Assembly (NCBI RefSeq): GCF_001513975.1
Contig: NZ_KQ947990.1
Location: forward strand, 422,336-486,335
DNA: 64,000 bases
Source of the DNA: Streptomyces curacoi
Lineage (GTDB): Bacteria > Actinomycetota > Actinomycetes > Streptomycetales > Streptomycetaceae
Reading direction: 5' to 3'
Part shown: one piece after another, positions 26,659 through 34,530 of the stretch
Layout of the letters: every line of letters starts with the position of its first letter
Numbering within the stretch: position 1 is the stretch's first letter
The notes under the pieces: generated by a model
Told to the model about the DNA's origin: nothing
Databases searched by the model: none
The model's input: only the letters and a program-made list of their open reading frames with translations
Made by a program: the position numbers and the translations under genes

Positions 26659-28509
26659 ATGACCCAGCCGCCGCCTCCGCCCCCGCACCAGCCTCCCCAG
26701 CAACCGCCGCAGGTGCCGGGGCAGCCTCCGCAGCAGCCGCCGCAGCCGGGTTACGGCTACCCGCAGCCGCCTCAGGCGCCCCAGCCCGGGCCGCCGCAGC
26801 CGGGGTACGGCCATCACCAGGCGCCCCAGGCGCCCCAGGCACCCCAGGCACCCCAGGGAGGCCCCCAGACCCCTCCGCCCGCGTACGGTCAGCCGGGCCA
26901 GCAGCCCGGAGCGTACGGCCAGCAGCCCGGGGCGTACGGCCAGCCGACGAACCCGTACGGGCAGCCGCAGAACCCCTACGGTCAGCAGCCCGGCTACGGC
27001 TATCCGCAGCCGACCGTGCCGCTGCACCCCCAGCCCGGCGGGCCGGGCGGTGGCGGGGGCCGGTTCAACGCGCAGCTGGCCGTCATCGTGACGGCGGCCG
27101 TCGTGGTGATCGCGCTGATCATCGGCGGTGTCGTGTGGTACACGAACTCCGGTGATCCGGGCGGCAAGAACGACACCGCCGGCTCCAGCGGCGGCACCGG
27201 CGGCGGGGACAACGGCAAGGGCGGCGGCGGTACCACCTCCCCGGGCACGGAGAAGGTGCCCGCCGACGCCAACTCCCGGGTCCTCTTCCAGGTCGCGGCG
27301 CCCGATGTCGAGGACGACACCAGCCTCTCCGTCGCCGGTTCGTGGCTGACCGACAAGGCGTACGTCAAGAGCGGCGTCGCCGAGATCGTCGGCTACGACC
27401 CCGACAAGGGCACCAAGCTGTGGAAGATCCCGCTGCCGGGGCCGGTCTGCCGGGCCAGCAAGCACACCACCGAGGACAACCTGACGGCCGTCGTCTTCGA
27501 GCCCGCGATGCCGACCAAGGCGAAGCCGTCGCACGGCTGCACCCAGGTCGCGGCGATCGACCTCGCGGCCGGCAAGAAGCTGTGGACGAAGACCACCCAG
27601 GTCGAGGGCCGGCTGCTGCGGTACGAGAACGTCACCGTCAGCGGCGGGACGGTCGCCGCCGGCGGCACCAGCGGCGGCGCCGCGTTCGACCTGCGGTCCG
27701 GCAAGCCGCTGTGGATCCCGAAGGCCGACGACAGCTGCTACGACCTCGGGTACGCCGGCGGCAAGAAGCTCGTCGCGGTCCGCAAGTGCGGCTCCTACAA
27801 CCAGCCGCAGCTGCACATCGAGACCATCGACCCGAAGACCGGGAAGGTGATCTCCGAGTACGAGATGGCCGAGGGCATCGAGTACGCCAGCGTGGTCTCC
27901 ACGGAGCCGCTCGTGGTGGCCGCCGAGCTCGGGCAGTCCCCGGACGCCGTCGGCATCACGGACGTCTTCTCCATCGACAACAAGACCGGCAAGCTGCGCA
28001 TCCGTATCTCCGTGCCGGGCGACCGGTTCGCGGCCCGCTGCTCCGGCGTCACCACCATCGAGGCCTGCACGGGAATCGTGGTCGGCAACGACCGGCTCTA
28101 TGTGGAGACCGAGCAGCACCCCGGCGGCGGCGAGTACGGCCGGACCAACGAGATCGTCTCCTTCGACCTGGCCACCGGCAAGCAGACCGGGCAGCGTGCG
28201 GACGCGGGCGACAGGTACACGATCACGCCGCTGCGCATGGACGGCGGCAATGTGATCGCGTACAAGCGTCCGCCGTACGACAAGGGCGGGCAGATCGTCA
28301 GCATCGACGGCGGGAGCTTCAAGGAGACGAAGCTGCTGGAGAACCCGGCCGCGAAGTCGGTGCGGGACATCGAGACCCGGATGCTTCCGGAGTACGCCGA
28401 GATCATCTACTCCCAGGGGCATCTGTACATGTCCGCTGTGTACGCGAGCGAGCTGGGGAGCTCGGTCGGCAGGAAGTACCACGTGATCGCGTTCGGCACG
28501 AGCGGTTGA
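26659..28509 (+). CDS. Membrane-anchored PQQ-like beta-propeller protein with Pro/Gln-rich N-terminus, paralogue 2
   Basis: Seen: 616 residues from ATG 26659. Layout equals its neighbour: a Pro/Gln-rich cytoplasmic region 1-~135 with tandem PQAP and AYGQ units, a TM helix ~140-162 (LAVIVTAAVVVIALIIGGVVW), a Gly/Asn/Lys linker, then an extracytoplasmic propeller (DPDKGTKLWKI, DLAAGKKLWTK, DLRSGKPLWIP, DPKTGKVISEY, DLATGKQTG). Cysteines are distributed as in the paralogue (VCRASK, HGCTQ, DSCYD, ARCSG, EACTG), suggesting conserved disulphides between blades. The pair looks like a tandem duplication; overall residue identity is low except at blade motifs. Probably cotranscribed; a strong terminator follows. 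Confidence 0.85.
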   Translation: MTQPPPPPPHQPPQQPPQVPGQPPQQPPQPGYGYPQPPQAPQPGPPQPGYGHHQAPQAPQAPQAPQGGPQTPPPAYGQPGQQPGAYGQQPGAYGQPTNPYGQPQNPYGQQPGYGYPQPTVPLHPQPGGPGGGGGRFNAQLAVIVTAAVVVIALIIGGVVWYTNSGDPGGKNDTAGSSGGTGGGDNGKGGGGTTSPGTEKVPADANSRVLFQVAAPDVEDDTSLSVAGSWLTDKAYVKSGVAEIVGYDPDKGTKLWKIPLPGPVCRASKHTTEDNLTAVVFEPAMPTKAKPSHGCTQVAAIDLAAGKKLWTKTTQVEGRLLRYENVTVSGGTVAAGGTSGGAAFDLRSGKPLWIPKADDSCYDLGYAGGKKLVAVRKCGSYNQPQLHIETIDPKTGKVISEYEMAEGIEYASVVSTEPLVVAAELGQSPDAVGITDVFSIDNKTGKLRIRISVPGDRFAARCSGVTTIEACTGIVVGNDRLYVETEQHPGGGEYGRTNEIVSFDLATGKQTGQRADAGDRYTITPLRMDGGNVIAYKRPPYDKGGQIVSIDGGSFKETKLLENPAAKSVRDIETRMLPEYAEIIYSQGHLYMSAVYASELGSSVGRKYHVIAFGTSG

Positions 28510-28552
28510 CGTACGTGACGCCTGACGCGTGAGGCGTGTCGGCTGAGGAAAG

Positions 28553-28582
28553 CGGCCCCGTCCCTGTTCAGGGGCGGGGCCG
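28553..28582 (+). terminator. Intrinsic terminator after the propeller gene pair
   Basis: CGGCCCCG-T-CCCTG (28553-28566) pairs with CAGGG-G-CGGGGCCG (28569-28582) with one T/G wobble, giving a 14-bp stem. It starts 43 bp after the stop. The rest of 28510-28832 shows no gene and holds the promoter of the following regulator. Confidence 0.85.
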
Positions 28583-28832
28583 TGCTCGTACCGCCCACTC
28601 ACCGGCGAATGCGAGGAAAGCCAGAAATTCCGCCGTTCCGGGGCACTTCTCACCGGTAGGGGGCGCGCAACGTCGAACAAGCGTGTAGCTTCCGGGGGCA
28701 TGAAGGGCGGGGGAGCCGGGAGGGGGCTTCTGTCCGCGCGGACCAGTGGACATCCATAGTGGGCCATCCGGACTGGCGCAGCTGGTCCTGGGTATTGATG
28801 GGGATCCATTGGGGGGACTGGGGGGTTGCTCG

Positions 28833-29528
28833 ATGGGAGTTCGGCTCATGGTGGTCGACGACCACCGATTGCTCGCCGAGGCGCTGGCCTCGGCACTGAA
28901 GCTGCGGGGGCACCGGGTGCTGGCCGCGGCGGCGCCTGCCGCGGGGGCGGCGGAACTGGTGATCACGCGGGCGCCGGAGGTGTGCCTGCTGGGTACGGCG
29001 ACGCCGGCGGAGCCGGGGATGTTCGACCCGGTGGTGCGGATCAAGAGGGAGCGGCCGCAGGTGGCGGTGCTCGTGCTGGGGCCGGTGCCGAGCCCGCGGG
29101 GGATCGCGGCGGCGTTCGCGGCGGGGGCGTCGGGTTATGTACGGCATGACGAGCGCATCGAGGGGGTCGAGCGGGCGATCATGAAGGCGCGGGCGGGGGA
29201 GGCGGCGGTGGCGCCGCAGCTTCTGCAGGGCGCGTTCAGCGAGTTGCTCAACCCCGCGGCCCAACCGGACGACGAGGGGCAGCGGTTGCTGCAGATGCTC
29301 ACCCCGCGAGAGGTCGAGGTCCTGGTCCGCGTCGCCGACGGCGAGGACACCCGCCTGATCGCGGCCGGCATGGGCATCGCACCGTCGACGGCGCGCACGC
29401 ATGTCCAGCGCGTCCTGATGAAGCTGGGCGTCGGTTCCCGCCTGGAGGCGGCGGCGTTGGCGGCCCGGACGGGGCTGCTGGACCGGGCGGGGCCGGTGGG
29501 GTCGTCCGTGCCGGATGGCGAGCCGTGA
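28833..29528 (+). CDS. Atypical receiver-LuxR (NarL/FixJ) regulator lacking the phospho-acceptor Asp
   Basis: Seen: 231 residues from ATG 28833, with a G-run ribosome site ~7 bp upstream. The receiver keeps the acidic pair in MVVDDHRLLAEAL (Asp9/Asp10), but the phosphorylation site reads EVCLLGTATPAEPG, with Gly54 in place of Asp, and the usual Lys is Arg104 (GYVRHDE). The C-terminal LuxR HTH is intact: LTPREVEVLVRVADGE, IAAGMGIAPSTARTHVQRVL, KLGVGSRLEAAALAART. Known: aspartate-less receivers work without phosphorylation, often by binding ligands or proteins. No kinase is adjacent. A similar but canonical regulator lies at 36.4 kb. Confidence 0.88.
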   Translation: MGVRLMVVDDHRLLAEALASALKLRGHRVLAAAAPAAGAAELVITRAPEVCLLGTATPAEPGMFDPVVRIKRERPQVAVLVLGPVPSPRGIAAAFAAGASGYVRHDERIEGVERAIMKARAGEAAVAPQLLQGAFSELLNPAAQPDDEGQRLLQMLTPREVEVLVRVADGEDTRLIAAGMGIAPSTARTHVQRVLMKLGVGSRLEAAALAARTGLLDRAGPVGSSVPDGEP

Positions 29529-29614
29529 CCGGTGCGATGCCTGCGGCGGCCTGCGCGGCTTCGGTGGGGGTGCGCGTAGCGCCTGCGGTTCGGTGGGTGG
29601 GTCGGGGCCGCGCC

Positions 29615-29700
29615 GGGGGGTGTCCGTCCTCGGACCGGCGGCTGGGGTGGGCCAGGAGGTGCCGCGTGTTGACGCCGGCCACTGCGGGCGGACACCCCCC
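29615..29700. repeat. 12-bp perfect inverted repeat flanking 62 bp
   Basis: GGGGGGTGTCCG (29615-29626) is the exact reverse complement of CGGACACCCCCC (29689-29700); with one T/G wobble pairing extends to 15 bp. It lies in the gene-free stretch 29529-30166. No transposase or target duplication is visible. Confidence 0.6.
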
Positions 29701-29774
29701 GACACGTCCCCTTCCCGCCGTGGGCGACTGCGGCACCGCGGGGGTACGCGCCCCATCGACGCCGGTCGGCAGCC

Positions 29775-30105
29775 AGTGGCGGTTACTTTCCCGGCGTCGG
29801 CCGCATCATCCAGCTCGTCTGGTGTTTTCGAGGGTGAGGTCGTGCCGTCCCTAGCTCCCGCCCGCCCGGTAGGGGCCTGCATACCGGTGGTGGTTGCTTC
29901 GTGGCGTCGGACGGTGTCTTTCGGCTCGTCTGGTGTTTTCGAGGATGAGGTCGTGCCAGGGGGCCTGCATACCGGTGGCGGTCACTTCCCGGCGCCAGCC
30001 GTGTCTTTCAGCCCGTCCGGCGTTTGAGGACGAGGCCCGTTCAGGGCCGAAGCGGGGGTCCGGGGGGCGGCAGCCCCCTGGCGGGGTTGAAGGGGCGGAG
30101 CCCCT
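29775..30105. repeat. Three diverged tandem copies of a Streptomyces intergenic repeat
   Basis: Copies begin near 29775, 29886 and 29976. Each carries the blocks (C)GTCTGGTGTTTTCGAGG or its variant GTCCGGCGTTTGAGGACGAGG, preceded by GTGGCGGTTACTTCC-like sequence; the first two end in GCCTGCATACCGGTGG. The third copy continues into a GC-rich tail with two hairpins (GGGGG/CCCCC at ~30063-30077 and AGGGGC-GGA-GCCCCT at 30091-30105). From memory the third-copy sequence is a common noncoding element in Streptomyces. Nothing else was recognised in 29529-30166. Confidence 0.7.
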
Positions 30106-30166
30106 GGAGGTGGGACGGGTAGGGGCGGCGGGGGCGAGGGAATCCCGCGGCTCGCCCCCGTCGGCG

Positions 30167-30484
30167 TCAGCCCTTGGCCTCGTCCCCCGTCGTGGCATCC
30201 GGCGGCGGAGCCATGGGCCGCAGCTTGAGCCAGGTCAGGAAGAACAGGCCGAGGAGCAGCATGCCCAGGCCGGTCCAGAGGTTGATGTTGACGCCCTCGG
30301 CCTTGTCGATCGCGGCGTCGTCGTCGGTCAGCCCGGCGATCGTGACGATGACGCCGTAGATCACGAAGAGGCCGCCGATGATGCGCCGGATGTCGAAGAG
30401 CCGGGCGGCTGTCGCGGACTTCTCCTCCAGTTCGGAGACTTCCCGCAGGACGTCCCGCTCGGAGTACTCGGAGTGGTCGCTCAT
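30167..30484 (-). CDS. Small two-TM membrane protein next to the symporter
   Basis: Seen: 105 residues from ATG 30484, with GGAGG upstream. The N-terminal ~30 residues are charged and helical (VLREVSELEEKSATAARLFD). Two TM spans lie at ~34-52 (IIGGLFVIYGVIVTIAGL) and ~70-88 (WTGLGMLLLGLFFLTWL), followed by a short Pro/Asp tail. It begins 20 bp after the symporter stop on the same strand and is surely cotranscribed. Known: many SSS-family symporters are paired with small membrane proteins. A helper or regulatory subunit is inference; no named family was recognised. Confidence 0.82.
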   Translation of the reverse strand: MSDHSEYSERDVLREVSELEEKSATAARLFDIRRIIGGLFVIYGVIVTIAGLTDDDAAIDKAEGVNINLWTGLGMLLLGLFFLTWLKLRPMAPPPDATTGDEAKG

Positions 30485-30504
30485 GGTCTCTCAACCTCCG
30501 GTCG

Positions 30505-32196
30505 TCAGAAGGAGAACGGGACGTAACAGACGGCCGCCAGCACCACCGCACCCCAGCCCAGCAACGCCGGCTTGCGGTACCACGCCTCGTCACCGGGCGC
30601 CGGCGGCTCGGCCATGCCGGGGGAGCGGGTGCCGTAGACCAGCCCTTGGAGCTCCTCCTCCGGCTTCGGCGCCGTGAACAGCGATACGGCGACCATGACC
30701 ACCGCGCCCGCCACGAAGCCCGCGATCGCCGACACGAAGTTCGCGCCCTGGTCGGAGGGGATGGAGATGATGTCCTGCTTGTAGAAGACGAAGTAGTTCA
30801 CCATCGCCGCTGTCGTGCCCGCCAGCAGACCCCAGAAGCCCGACTTCATCGACGCCCGCTTCCAGAACATGCCGACGATGAACACCACGAACATCGGCAC
30901 GTTGAAGAAGGAGAACAGGGTCTGGAGGTAGCTCATGATGTTGGAGAACGACGAGGCCAGGAACGCCGTGCCGATCGACGCCAGCACGCCGATCGCCGTG
31001 ATCAGTCGGCCGAAGCGGACGTAGTACGTGTCCTCACGGCCCTTCACCACGTACCGCGCCCAGATGTCGTTCGTGAACACCGTGTTGAAGCTCGACACGT
31101 TCGCCGCCATGCCCGCCATGAAGGCGGCGAGCAGGCCGGTCACCGCGATGCCCAGCACGCCGTTGGGCAGGAGCTGTTCCATCAGGTAGGGGATCGCGTC
31201 GTTGTACTGGAGGTCCGAGCCCGCTGTGCCGATCCTGGGGACCAGGACCGCCGCCGCCAGGCCCGGGATCATCACCAGGAAAACGATGAAGATCTTCGGG
31301 AAGGCGGCGATCAGCGGGGTGCGCTGGGCCGCCGACAGGTTCTTCGCGGAGAGCGCGCGCTGGACCTCGGCGAAGTTCGTCGTCCAGTAGCCGAAGGAGA
31401 GGACGAAGCCGAGGCCGAGGACGATCGTCAGCCAGTTCGCGCCGAGGGGGTTGGCCTGGCCGATGCCGGTCCCGCCCCATGCCGTGACGAAGTCGTCGCC
31501 GTGGGTCCTGGTGAGGGAGTCCGTCAGACCGTCCCAGCCGCCCACCTTCTTCAGTGCCAGCACCGTGATCGGGATGAGAGCCGCGAGGATCACGAAGAAC
31601 TGCAGGACCTCATTGTAGATCGCCGAGGACAGGCCGCCCAGGGTGATGTACGCCAGGACGAAGAAACCGGCGACCACGATCGCCACCCACTGCGGCCAGC
31701 CGAGCAGGGCCTCGACGACGATCGCCAGGGCGTACAGGTTCACCCCGGCGATGAGGATGGCCGCGAAGGCGAACAGGATCGAGCTGAGCAGGTGTGCCCA
31801 CTTGTCGAAGCGCAGGAGCAGGAACTCCGGGACCGAGCGGACCTTGCTGCCGTAGTAGAAGGGCATCATCACCAGGCCGAGGAAGACCATGGCCGGGATG
31901 GCGCCGATCCAGTACCAGTGCACGGTGTAGGCGCCGTACTGCGCGCTGTTCGCGGCCATGCCGAGGATCTCGGTGGCGGCCAGGTTGGCCGAGATGAAGG
32001 CGAGACCCGTGACCCAGGCGGGCAGTGAGCGGCCGGAGAGGAAGAAGTCGAGGCTGGTCTTCACCGAGCGGCGGGCGGCGAAGCCGATGCCCAGGACGAC
32101 GACGAAGTAGATGCCGAGGATCGTGTAGTCGAGCCAGTTTGTGGGGAGCCGTAGCTCGGCGGCGAGGTAGGTGGGGGATTCTGTGGGGGTTTGCAT
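30505..32196 (-). CDS. Sodium:solute symporter (SSS/SGLT-like), probably sugar uptake
   Basis: Seen: 563 residues from ATG 32196. About 14 hydrophobic spans. The N-terminal region reads DYTILGIYFVVVLGIGFAA and DFFLSGRSLPAWVTGLAFIS, and the family signature region GGLSSAIYNEVLQFFVIL and SFNTVFTNDIW is present. Known: the SSS family imports sugars, amino acids or organic acids with sodium; the SLPAW and GxxL features are closest to the SGLT-like sugar branch. Context: it is divergent from galT-galE-galK with 188 bp between starts, so galactose or glucose is the likely substrate. The ribosome site (GAAGCGAG) is modest. Confidence 0.9.
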   Translation of the reverse strand: MQTPTESPTYLAAELRLPTNWLDYTILGIYFVVVLGIGFAARRSVKTSLDFFLSGRSLPAWVTGLAFISANLAATEILGMAANSAQYGAYTVHWYWIGAIPAMVFLGLVMMPFYYGSKVRSVPEFLLLRFDKWAHLLSSILFAFAAILIAGVNLYALAIVVEALLGWPQWVAIVVAGFFVLAYITLGGLSSAIYNEVLQFFVILAALIPITVLALKKVGGWDGLTDSLTRTHGDDFVTAWGGTGIGQANPLGANWLTIVLGLGFVLSFGYWTTNFAEVQRALSAKNLSAAQRTPLIAAFPKIFIVFLVMIPGLAAAVLVPRIGTAGSDLQYNDAIPYLMEQLLPNGVLGIAVTGLLAAFMAGMAANVSSFNTVFTNDIWARYVVKGREDTYYVRFGRLITAIGVLASIGTAFLASSFSNIMSYLQTLFSFFNVPMFVVFIVGMFWKRASMKSGFWGLLAGTTAAMVNYFVFYKQDIISIPSDQGANFVSAIAGFVAGAVVMVAVSLFTAPKPEEELQGLVYGTRSPGMAEPPAPGDEAWYRKPALLGWGAVVLAAVCYVPFSF

Positions 32197-32248
32197 AAGT
32201 ACTCGCTTCGTTGCGCGAACCGATACAGAGCGGAACCTACGCCCCTGC

Positions 32249-32263
32249 GTTCAGTGATTGAAC
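32249..32263. promoter_or_regulatory. Palindrome in the divergent symporter/gal promoter region
   Basis: GTTCAGTGATTGAAC has perfect 5-bp arms and pairs at six of seven positions. It sits between the divergent starts at 32196 and 32385. The same interval is unusually AT-rich and repeats TTTGAT (near 32285 and 32337) and TGTGATG/GTGATG. This is the region expected to hold the galactose-inducible promoter; the regulator is not in the window. Confidence 0.45.
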
Positions 32264-32384
32264 ACCGCCGGTGATGCTCTTTGTTTGATTGTGATGTTGA
32301 CTGTCGTGGGGGGTTGTGTTTCTCTGTGTTTAGTTCTGTTTGATGAAGACTCGGTAGACCTGAGTGGCTCGAATGGAGTCCGCC

Positions 32385-33470
32385 GTGAAGAAGACCTCGA
32401 CCCAGTTGGCCGACGGTCGTGAGCTCATTTACTACGACCTTCGCGACGACACCGTGCGGGACGCCGTCGACCGCCGTCCGCTGGACCGGACGGTCACGAC
32501 GTCCGAGGTCCGCCACGACGTGCTGCTCGGCGACTCCGTCGCCATCGCCTCGCACCGGCAGGGGCGGACGTACCACCCGCCGGCCGACGAGTGTCCGCTG
32601 TGCCCCTCGGAGGGCGACCGCCTGAGCGAGATCCCGGACTCCTCCTACGACGTCGTCGTCTTCGAGAACCGCTTCCCCTCGCTCGCCGGTGACTCCGGGC
32701 GCTGCGAGGTCGTCTGCTTCACCTCCGACCACAACGCGTCCTTCGCCGACCTGTCCGAGGAGCAGGCGCGGCTCGTGCTGGAGGCGTGGACGGACCGGAC
32801 CTCGGAGCTGTCATCGCTGCCCTCCGTCGAGCAGGTGTTCTGTTTCGAGAACCGCGGCGCCGAGATCGGTGTGACGCTGCAGCACCCGCACGGGCAGATC
32901 TACGCCTACCCCTTCACCACCCCGCGCACCGCCCTGATGCTGCGCTCCGTCGCGGCCCACAAGGACGCGACCGGCGGGGAGAACCTCTTCGACGCCGTCC
33001 TGGAGCGTGAACTCGCCGACGACCGGGTCGTCCTGGAGGGTGAACACTGGGTGGCCTTCGTGCCGTACGCCGCGCACTGGCCGTACGAGGTCCACCTGTA
33101 CCCGAAGCGCCGGGTGCCGGATCTGCTCGCGCTCGACGAGGAGGCGCGCACAGAGTTCCCCAAGGTGTATCTGGAACTCTTGAGGCGCTTCGACCGGATC
33201 TTCGACAGGGGGGACGGAGGGGAGAACTTGGCGGGTGAGCCTCCGACGCCGTACATCGCCGCCTGGCACCAGGCGCCGTTCGGTGCGCTGGAGGACTTCG
33301 AGGGCGTCGTCCGCGAGGACTTCGCTCTCCACCTCGAGCTTTTCACCATCCGCCGCACTTCCGGCAAGCTGAAGTTCCTCGCGGGTTCCGAATCCGGCAT
33401 GAACGTGTTCATCAACGACGTGCCGCCGGAGCGCGCGGCCGAGCGACTGCGAGAGGTAGCGAGTTCATGA
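32385..33470 (+). CDS. galT: Galactose-1-phosphate uridylyltransferase
   Basis: Seen: 361 residues. GTG 32385 is preferred because GGAG is six bp upstream; ATG 32373 would overlap that site. The active-site triad is LQHPHGQIYAYP (HPH) and zinc ligands are provided by CPLCPSEGD and HWPYEVHLYP (H-x-H). FENRFPSL is the typical early block. Known: GalT transfers UMP from UDP-glucose to galactose-1-phosphate in the Leloir pathway. The stop overlaps galE by four bases (ATGA). Confidence 0.95.
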   Translation: MKKTSTQLADGRELIYYDLRDDTVRDAVDRRPLDRTVTTSEVRHDVLLGDSVAIASHRQGRTYHPPADECPLCPSEGDRLSEIPDSSYDVVVFENRFPSLAGDSGRCEVVCFTSDHNASFADLSEEQARLVLEAWTDRTSELSSLPSVEQVFCFENRGAEIGVTLQHPHGQIYAYPFTTPRTALMLRSVAAHKDATGGENLFDAVLERELADDRVVLEGEHWVAFVPYAAHWPYEVHLYPKRRVPDLLALDEEARTEFPKVYLELLRRFDRIFDRGDGGENLAGEPPTPYIAAWHQAPFGALEDFEGVVREDFALHLELFTIRRTSGKLKFLAGSESGMNVFINDVPPERAAERLREVASS

Positions 33471-34429
33471 GCGGGAAGTATCTGGTCACCGGTGGCGCGG
33501 GCTACGTCGGCAGCGTGGTCGCGCAGCACCTGATCGAGGCGGGTGGGGAGGTCGTCGTCCTCGACAACCTCTCGACCGGCTTCCGCGCGGGTGTGCCGTC
33601 CGGGGCGTCCTTCGCCGAGGGCGACATCCGCGACGCCGCCAAGTGGCTGGACTCCTCCTTCGACGCCGTGCTGCACTTCGCCGCGTTCTCGCAGGTCGGC
33701 GAGTCGGTCGTGAAGCCCGAGAAGTACTGGGACAACAACGTCGGCGGCACCATGGCACTGCTCGCCGCCATGCGCGAGGCGGGCGTGCGCAAGCTGGTCT
33801 TCTCCTCCACGGCCGCCACGTACGGCGAGCCGAAGGAGGTGCCGATCGTCGAGTCGGCGCCGACGCAGCCGACGAACCCGTACGGCGCCTCCAAGCTCGC
33901 CGTCGACCACATGATCACCGGCGAGGCGGCGGCCCACGGCCTCGGTGCCGTGTCCCTGCGCTACTTCAACGTGGCCGGTGCCTACGGCGAATACGGCGAG
34001 CGCCACGACCCCGAGTCGCACCTCATCCCGCTCGTCCTCCAGGTCGCCCAGGGCAGGCGCGACGCGATCAACGTCTTCGGCGACGACTACCCGACGCCGG
34101 ACGGCACCTGCGTGCGCGACTACATCCACGTCGCCGACCTGGCCGAGGCCCACCTGCTGGCGCTCAGGGCCGCCAAGCCCGGTGAGCACCTCATCTGCAA
34201 CCTCGGCAACGGCAACGGCTTCTCCGTCCGCGAGGTCATCGAGACCGTCCGCCAGGTCACCGGGCACCCGATCCCCGAGGTCGTGGCCCCGCGCCGCGGC
34301 GGCGACCCGGCGGTCCTGGTCGCCTCGGCCGACACCGCCCGCGAGCGGCTCGGCTGGAACCCGTCCCGCGCGGACCTCGCGGGGATCGTCGCGGACGCGT
34401 GGGAGTTCGCGCAGCGGCGCGCAGGTTAA
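33467..34429 (+). CDS. galE: UDP-glucose 4-epimerase
   Basis: Seen: 320 residues from ATG 33467. NAD-binding VTGGAGYVGS, the catalytic Ser block VFSSTAATYG, and YxxxK as NPYGASKLA. RYFNVAGAYGEYGERH and CVRDYIHVADLAEAH are epimerase signatures. Known: an extended SDR enzyme that interconverts UDP-glucose and UDP-galactose. It is translationally coupled to galT; galK follows after a 101-bp gap with two hairpins. Confidence 0.95.
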   Translation: MSGKYLVTGGAGYVGSVVAQHLIEAGGEVVVLDNLSTGFRAGVPSGASFAEGDIRDAAKWLDSSFDAVLHFAAFSQVGESVVKPEKYWDNNVGGTMALLAAMREAGVRKLVFSSTAATYGEPKEVPIVESAPTQPTNPYGASKLAVDHMITGEAAAHGLGAVSLRYFNVAGAYGEYGERHDPESHLIPLVLQVAQGRRDAINVFGDDYPTPDGTCVRDYIHVADLAEAHLLALRAAKPGEHLICNLGNGNGFSVREVIETVRQVTGHPIPEVVAPRRGGDPAVLVASADTARERLGWNPSRADLAGIVADAWEFAQRRAG

Positions 34430-34433
34430 GGTC

Positions 34434-34493
34434 TACGGCCGGTACGGACGGCCGTAAGTTCCACGGCTGTTCGGCCGGTCAACTCACCGGCCG
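34434..34493 (+). promoter_or_regulatory. Two hairpins between galE and galK
   Basis: TACGGCC (34434-34440) pairs with GGCCGTA (34450-34456), and CGGCCGGT (34472-34479) pairs with ACCGGCCG (34486-34493), loops of nine and six bases. They start five bp after the galE stop. They may be a partial terminator, an RNA processing site or a separate regulatory element for galK. Confidence 0.5.
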
Positions 34494-34530
34494 CTGCGGC
34501 CGGTTCAGCAGGGAAGGTCAGGGTCAGGGG

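Noticed and set aside
24723..27050. Pro/Gln-coding repeats as a CRISPR-like or minisatellite array
   Set aside because: The repeats are in frame within two coding regions and vary as codons; there are no uniform spacers.
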